A DNA stretch of 26,222 nucleotides, taken from the NCBI GenBank assembly GCA_034086685.1, contig JAXDZY010000116.1, positions 1 through 26,222 on the forward strand, written 5' to 3'. The notes beneath the pieces are model-generated. The model saw only the letters and a list, made by a program, of their open reading frames with translations. It did no database searches and was not told the origin of the DNA. Source of the DNA: TWA4 sp034086685 (lineage in GTDB: Bacteria; Bacillota; Clostridia; Lachnospirales; Lachnospiraceae). The position numbers and the translations under genes were made by a program. This document shows, piece after piece, positions 24,237 to 26,222 of this stretch (position 1 is its first letter; every line of letters starts with the position of its first letter).

Positions 24237-24882
24237 TATTTTTCAGATCACTCTCAGCAGAAGTTAAGATTCTGACTGCACTGCGATATACAATATCTGC
24301 AAGAGCCCGGTGTCCTTCCACAGCCAGATGTTCTCTGTCAACAGGACTGGGTTCCGCATAATCCGATGCTGCCAGAAATTCCGTTCCATACTTACCGGCA
24401 ATGCGCTCATATACCCCTTTTAGTTTTCTGGATGTTTCTACGGAATTCCGGTTAAATGCCGGATCAAACTCCTCTTTCCAGACCTGATCTCCCAGATGAA
24501 TCGGAGACATTAGAAGAATCCTGCTGCCGGGTGCACATGTGCGGGCCTGATTCAGGAGCACCTCGATGCCCTGACCAATCTCTTCAGCCGTAGCCCCATA
24601 TATTGCTTTGCAATCATTTGTTCCCAGCATTATTATAATCAGATCCGGCACGTGAGTTTCCAAAAGCAAAGGAAATACAGCCGCTCCCCGACGCCCTTCT
24701 CTTGTCTCATCCTCAAACACAGTCGTTCTCCCGCAAAGTCCTTCCTCCACAACGCGGATTCCCCACCTCGACAGTTTTTCCTGAAGAATCCCCGTCCATC
24801 TCTCACTCCACGAATACCTTTCCCATGTACCTGCAATCAATCCCCAGGTATTGGAATCTCCAAAGCACAAAATCTGTTTCAT
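24193..24882 (-). CDS. SGNH/GDSL-family hydrolase
   Basis: A 229-residue soluble hydrolase without signal peptide. Block I is FGDSN with nucleophile Ser10, block II Gly51 in CGRT, block III GTND (87-90) with Asn89, and block V VDREHL with Asp182 and His185 completing the catalytic triad. The family cleaves acyl esters, often acetyl groups from sugars. ATG is preferred because AAGGTGG lies about 7 nt before it; an ATG at 24906 would cover that site. The C-terminal 14 codons overlap gntR tail to tail and look unlike a structured end (KSRNLSGPAPAD), probably a run-on tail. Substrate unknown; removal of glycan acyl groups is only a thought, since it lies 19 kb from the acylation genes. Confidence 0.87.
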   Translation of the reverse strand: MKQILCFGDSNTWGLIAGTWERYSWSERWTGILQEKLSRWGIRVVEEGLCGRTTVFEDETREGRRGAAVFPLLLETHVPDLIIIMLGTNDCKAIYGATAEEIGQGIEVLLNQARTCAPGSRILLMSPIHLGDQVWKEEFDPAFNRNSVETSRKLKGVYERIAGKYGTEFLAASDYAEPSPVDREHLAVEGHRALADIVYRSAVRILTSAESDLKNINKSRNLSGPAPAD

Positions 24883-24935
24883 AATGTCCCACCTTTCTCC
24901 AGACATGGAATACTATTCCCAAATTCGATGGAGAA

Positions 24936-24964
24936 ATCGTATCACTTATTTCCTACTTTGTCAA
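24936..24964 (-). promoter_or_regulatory. Promoter of the SGNH hydrolase gene
   Basis: Minus strand -35 TTGACA (24959-24964), a 17-bp spacer and -10 TACGAT (24936-24941). Between it and the start codon lies a perfect dyad GGAATA-C-TATTCC (24907-24919), placed where a repressor could block transcription. Confidence 0.7.
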
Positions 24965-25019
24965 TATGTTTACAATGTTTTTATTATTAATATATAAATG
25001 TACTTAACTGCATACTTTT

Positions 25020-25103
25020 GTGACAGATGTTTAAAAATCATCTTATAATCCTCAAAATATCTCCTAAAAAGAACTGGTTTTGTATTACCATCTGTGATAT
25101 TAT
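25020..25103 (+). promoter_or_regulatory. Two candidate promoters of purC
   Basis: P1: -35 GTGACA (25020-25025), an 18-bp spacer and a perfect -10 TATAAT (25044-25049). P2: weak -35 TGGTTT (25075-25080), a 17-bp spacer and an extended -10 TGATATTAT ending at 25103. The leader up to the ATG is about 80-130 nt and contains a small imperfect stem GTTCCC/GGGAC around 25131-25141. No purine riboswitch core was recognised. Confidence 0.5.
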
Positions 25104-25187
25104 AAAGAAGCGACTCGGCTGTTCCCGTTCTGTAAGGGACACAGAGTTTTAATTACCTGTTTAAACATATTATAGCGAGGTGCAAAA

Positions 25188-26051
25188 ATGAAACCGATCA
25201 AAGAAGGTAAAGTACGTGAGATTTATGACAATGGCGACAGTCTGATCATGGTTGCAACTGACCGCATCAGCTGCTTTGATGTAATTCTGAAAAATACTGT
25301 AACAAAAAAAGGTACCGTTCTTACCCAGATGTCAAAATTCTGGTTTGACCTGACAAAGGATATTCTTCCCAACCACATGATTTCCACAGATGTAAAGGAT
25401 ATGCCTGAATTTTTCCAGCAGCCTCAGTTTGACGGAAACAGCATGATGTGCAAAAAGCTCAATATGCTTCCCATCGAATGCATCGTGCGCGGTTACATCA
25501 CCGGCAGCGGCTGGGCAAGCTATCAGAAAGACGGTACTGTATGCGGAATCAGACTTCCCGAAGGTCTGAAGGAATCTGACAAATTACCTGAACCGATTTA
25601 TACCCCTTCTACAAAAGCTGAAATCGGTGATCATGACGAAAATATTTCCTATGAGCAGAGTATTGCTCATCTGGAGAAATATTTCCCCGGTAAAGGCGAA
25701 GAATATGCTGCAAAACTTCGCGACTGCACAATCGCTCTTTATAAAAAATGTGCCGACTACGCTCTGAGCCGCGGCATCATTATTGCAGATACAAAATTTG
25801 AATTCGGTCTTGACGAAGAAGGCAACATCGTAATCGGCGATGAGATGCTGACACCTGACAGTTCCCGTTTCTGGCCCGCTGACGGATATGAACCCGGTCA
25901 CGGCCAGCCTTCTTTCGACAAACAGTTTGCCCGTGACTGGCTCAAAGCCAACCCGGACAACGACTGGACTCTTCCGGATGAAATTGTAGATAAGACCATT
26001 GACAAATATCTGCAGAGCTACGAGATGCTGACAGGCAAAAAGCTCCAATAA
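25188..26051 (+). CDS. purC: Phosphoribosylaminoimidazole-succinocarboxamide synthase
   Basis: A 287-residue SAICAR synthetase of de novo purine synthesis. It joins CAIR and aspartate with ATP to give SAICAR in the cytosol. GKVREIY (7-13) is the N-terminal nucleotide-binding loop, LPIECIVRG (94-102) and ADTKFEFG (200-207) are the two PurC signatures, and GDEMLTPDSSRFW follows in the C-terminal half. Length fits the longer bacterial form. ATG has GCGAGGTG 5 nt upstream. No other pur gene is in the window, so it appears as a single gene here. The sequence right after its stop is cut by a group II intron on the opposite strand, and no terminator lies between. Confidence 0.96.
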   Translation: MKPIKEGKVREIYDNGDSLIMVATDRISCFDVILKNTVTKKGTVLTQMSKFWFDLTKDILPNHMISTDVKDMPEFFQQPQFDGNSMMCKKLNMLPIECIVRGYITGSGWASYQKDGTVCGIRLPEGLKESDKLPEPIYTPSTKAEIGDHDENISYEQSIAHLEKYFPGKGEEYAAKLRDCTIALYKKCADYALSRGIIIADTKFEFGLDEEGNIVIGDEMLTPDSSRFWPADGYEPGHGQPSFDKQFARDWLKANPDNDWTLPDEIVDKTIDKYLQSYEMLTGKKLQ

Positions 26052-26082
26052 TCTCCGTACACGATAAAAATATACGTAATTA

Positions 26083-26222
26083 ATCGAGTAGGAGGGGGTG
26101 ATTAGCCCCCGTCCTCTCACACCACCGTGCGTACCGTTCGGTACACGGCGGTTTCAATAGTTGACGTGCACAGACTGATAGGCTGTGGCTAAATCATAAA
26201 AACCACTGCTTATCAGTCTTTC
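26083..26222 (-). mobile_element. 3' end of a group II intron (domains V and VI), continues past window
   Basis: Read on the minus strand, domain V folds as ACCGCCGTG/CACGGTGGT, a 2-nt CG bulge, TACC/GGTA and a GAAC loop. Domain VI follows as GAGAGGA, GGGGG/CCCCC and TCCTACTC, with an unpaired A at 26089. The expected 3' end is CTACTCGAT with last base at 26083, placing the branch-point A seven bases from the splice site, as is usual. The possible catalytic triad reads CGC. The intron lies antisense to purC, 31 bp past its stop. The remainder, including domains I-III, is to the right of the window. Confidence 0.8.
26154..26222 (-). CDS. C-terminal end of intron-encoded reverse transcriptase/maturase (partial)
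   Basis: The minus-strand frame entering from the right edge stays open for 22 codons and ends TGA at 26154-26156. It reads ERLISSGFYDLATAYQSVHV and ends NY. Its position, a few bases before domain V and so inside domain IV, is where the maturase gene ends in such introns. The match is based on position and on resemblance to maturase tails; 22 residues are too few for certainty. The same stretch can also fold into a stem (GACTGATA/TATCAGTC). Confidence 0.5.
   Translation of the reverse strand, partial: ERLISSGFYDLATAYQSVHVNY

Noticed and set aside
25104..25187. Riboswitch in the purC leader
   Set aside because: Only a small imperfect stem was found; the conserved core of a purine or other riboswitch was not recognised.
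25584..26120. Minus-strand frame of 178 codons opposite purC, starting inside the intron
   Set aside because: It is antisense to purC through most of its length; its first codons fall in intron domain VI RNA structure.
1..26222. CRISPR array, tRNA or rRNA genes, prophage or toxin-antitoxin genes
   Set aside because: No regularly spaced repeats, tRNA cloverleaf, rRNA-like sequence or phage/toxin families were seen on either strand.

Overview
The window reads as chromosomal DNA of an anaerobic Clostridia-type member of the Bacillota, most likely Lachnospiraceae-like. The basis is moderate GC, strong AGGAGG-type ribosome binding sites, TTGACA/TATAAT promoters, a stand-alone rubredoxin, a CyuA-type cysteine desulfidase, and gene families typical of gut clostridia. 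The genus cannot be fixed from sequence alone. Almost everything from 300 to 23380 is on the minus strand, so transcription runs right to left there.

Left edge (1-300): no convincing gene. It holds two inverted repeats and the terminator of the first gene. 300-1847 is an FGGY sugar kinase with its own consensus promoter. 2093-2248 is a 51-residue rubredoxin with its own promoter and terminator.

2365-15853 is one tightly packed 13-gene unit for a cell-surface glycan. In transcription order it has three GT4 and three GT2 glycosyltransferases, a Wzm-type ABC permease, another GT2, another GT4, a Wzt-type ATPase with a C-terminal extension, an acyltransferase-3 membrane enzyme, an AMP-forming acyl ligase and an acyl carrier protein. 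The layout fits a lipid-linked polysaccharide built in the cytosol, exported by an ABC transporter and decorated with an acyl group supplied through a dedicated ligase/carrier pair. No initiating sugar-phosphate transferase, nucleotide-sugar genes, polymerase or ligase to the wall are present. Just upstream (15876-16094) is an open frame without a good start, possibly a gene remnant.

16241-21830 is a complete oppABCDF-type oligopeptide import operon with a consensus promoter, a hairpin between oppA and oppB, and a terminator. Upstream is cyuA (22091-23380), read in the same direction, and divergent from it a GntR/FCD regulator (23610-24236). The cyuA promoter is overlapped by a perfect 10+10 bp dyad. 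A short element, CTGTGAAAAGT, occurs both beside that promoter and upstream of the opp promoter, suggesting that peptide uptake and cysteine breakdown share control.

The right end has an SGNH/GDSL hydrolase (minus strand, overlapping gntR tail to tail by 44 bp), purC (plus strand), and from 26083 the 3' end of a group II intron on the minus strand, with recognisable domains V and VI and probably the last 22 codons of its maturase.
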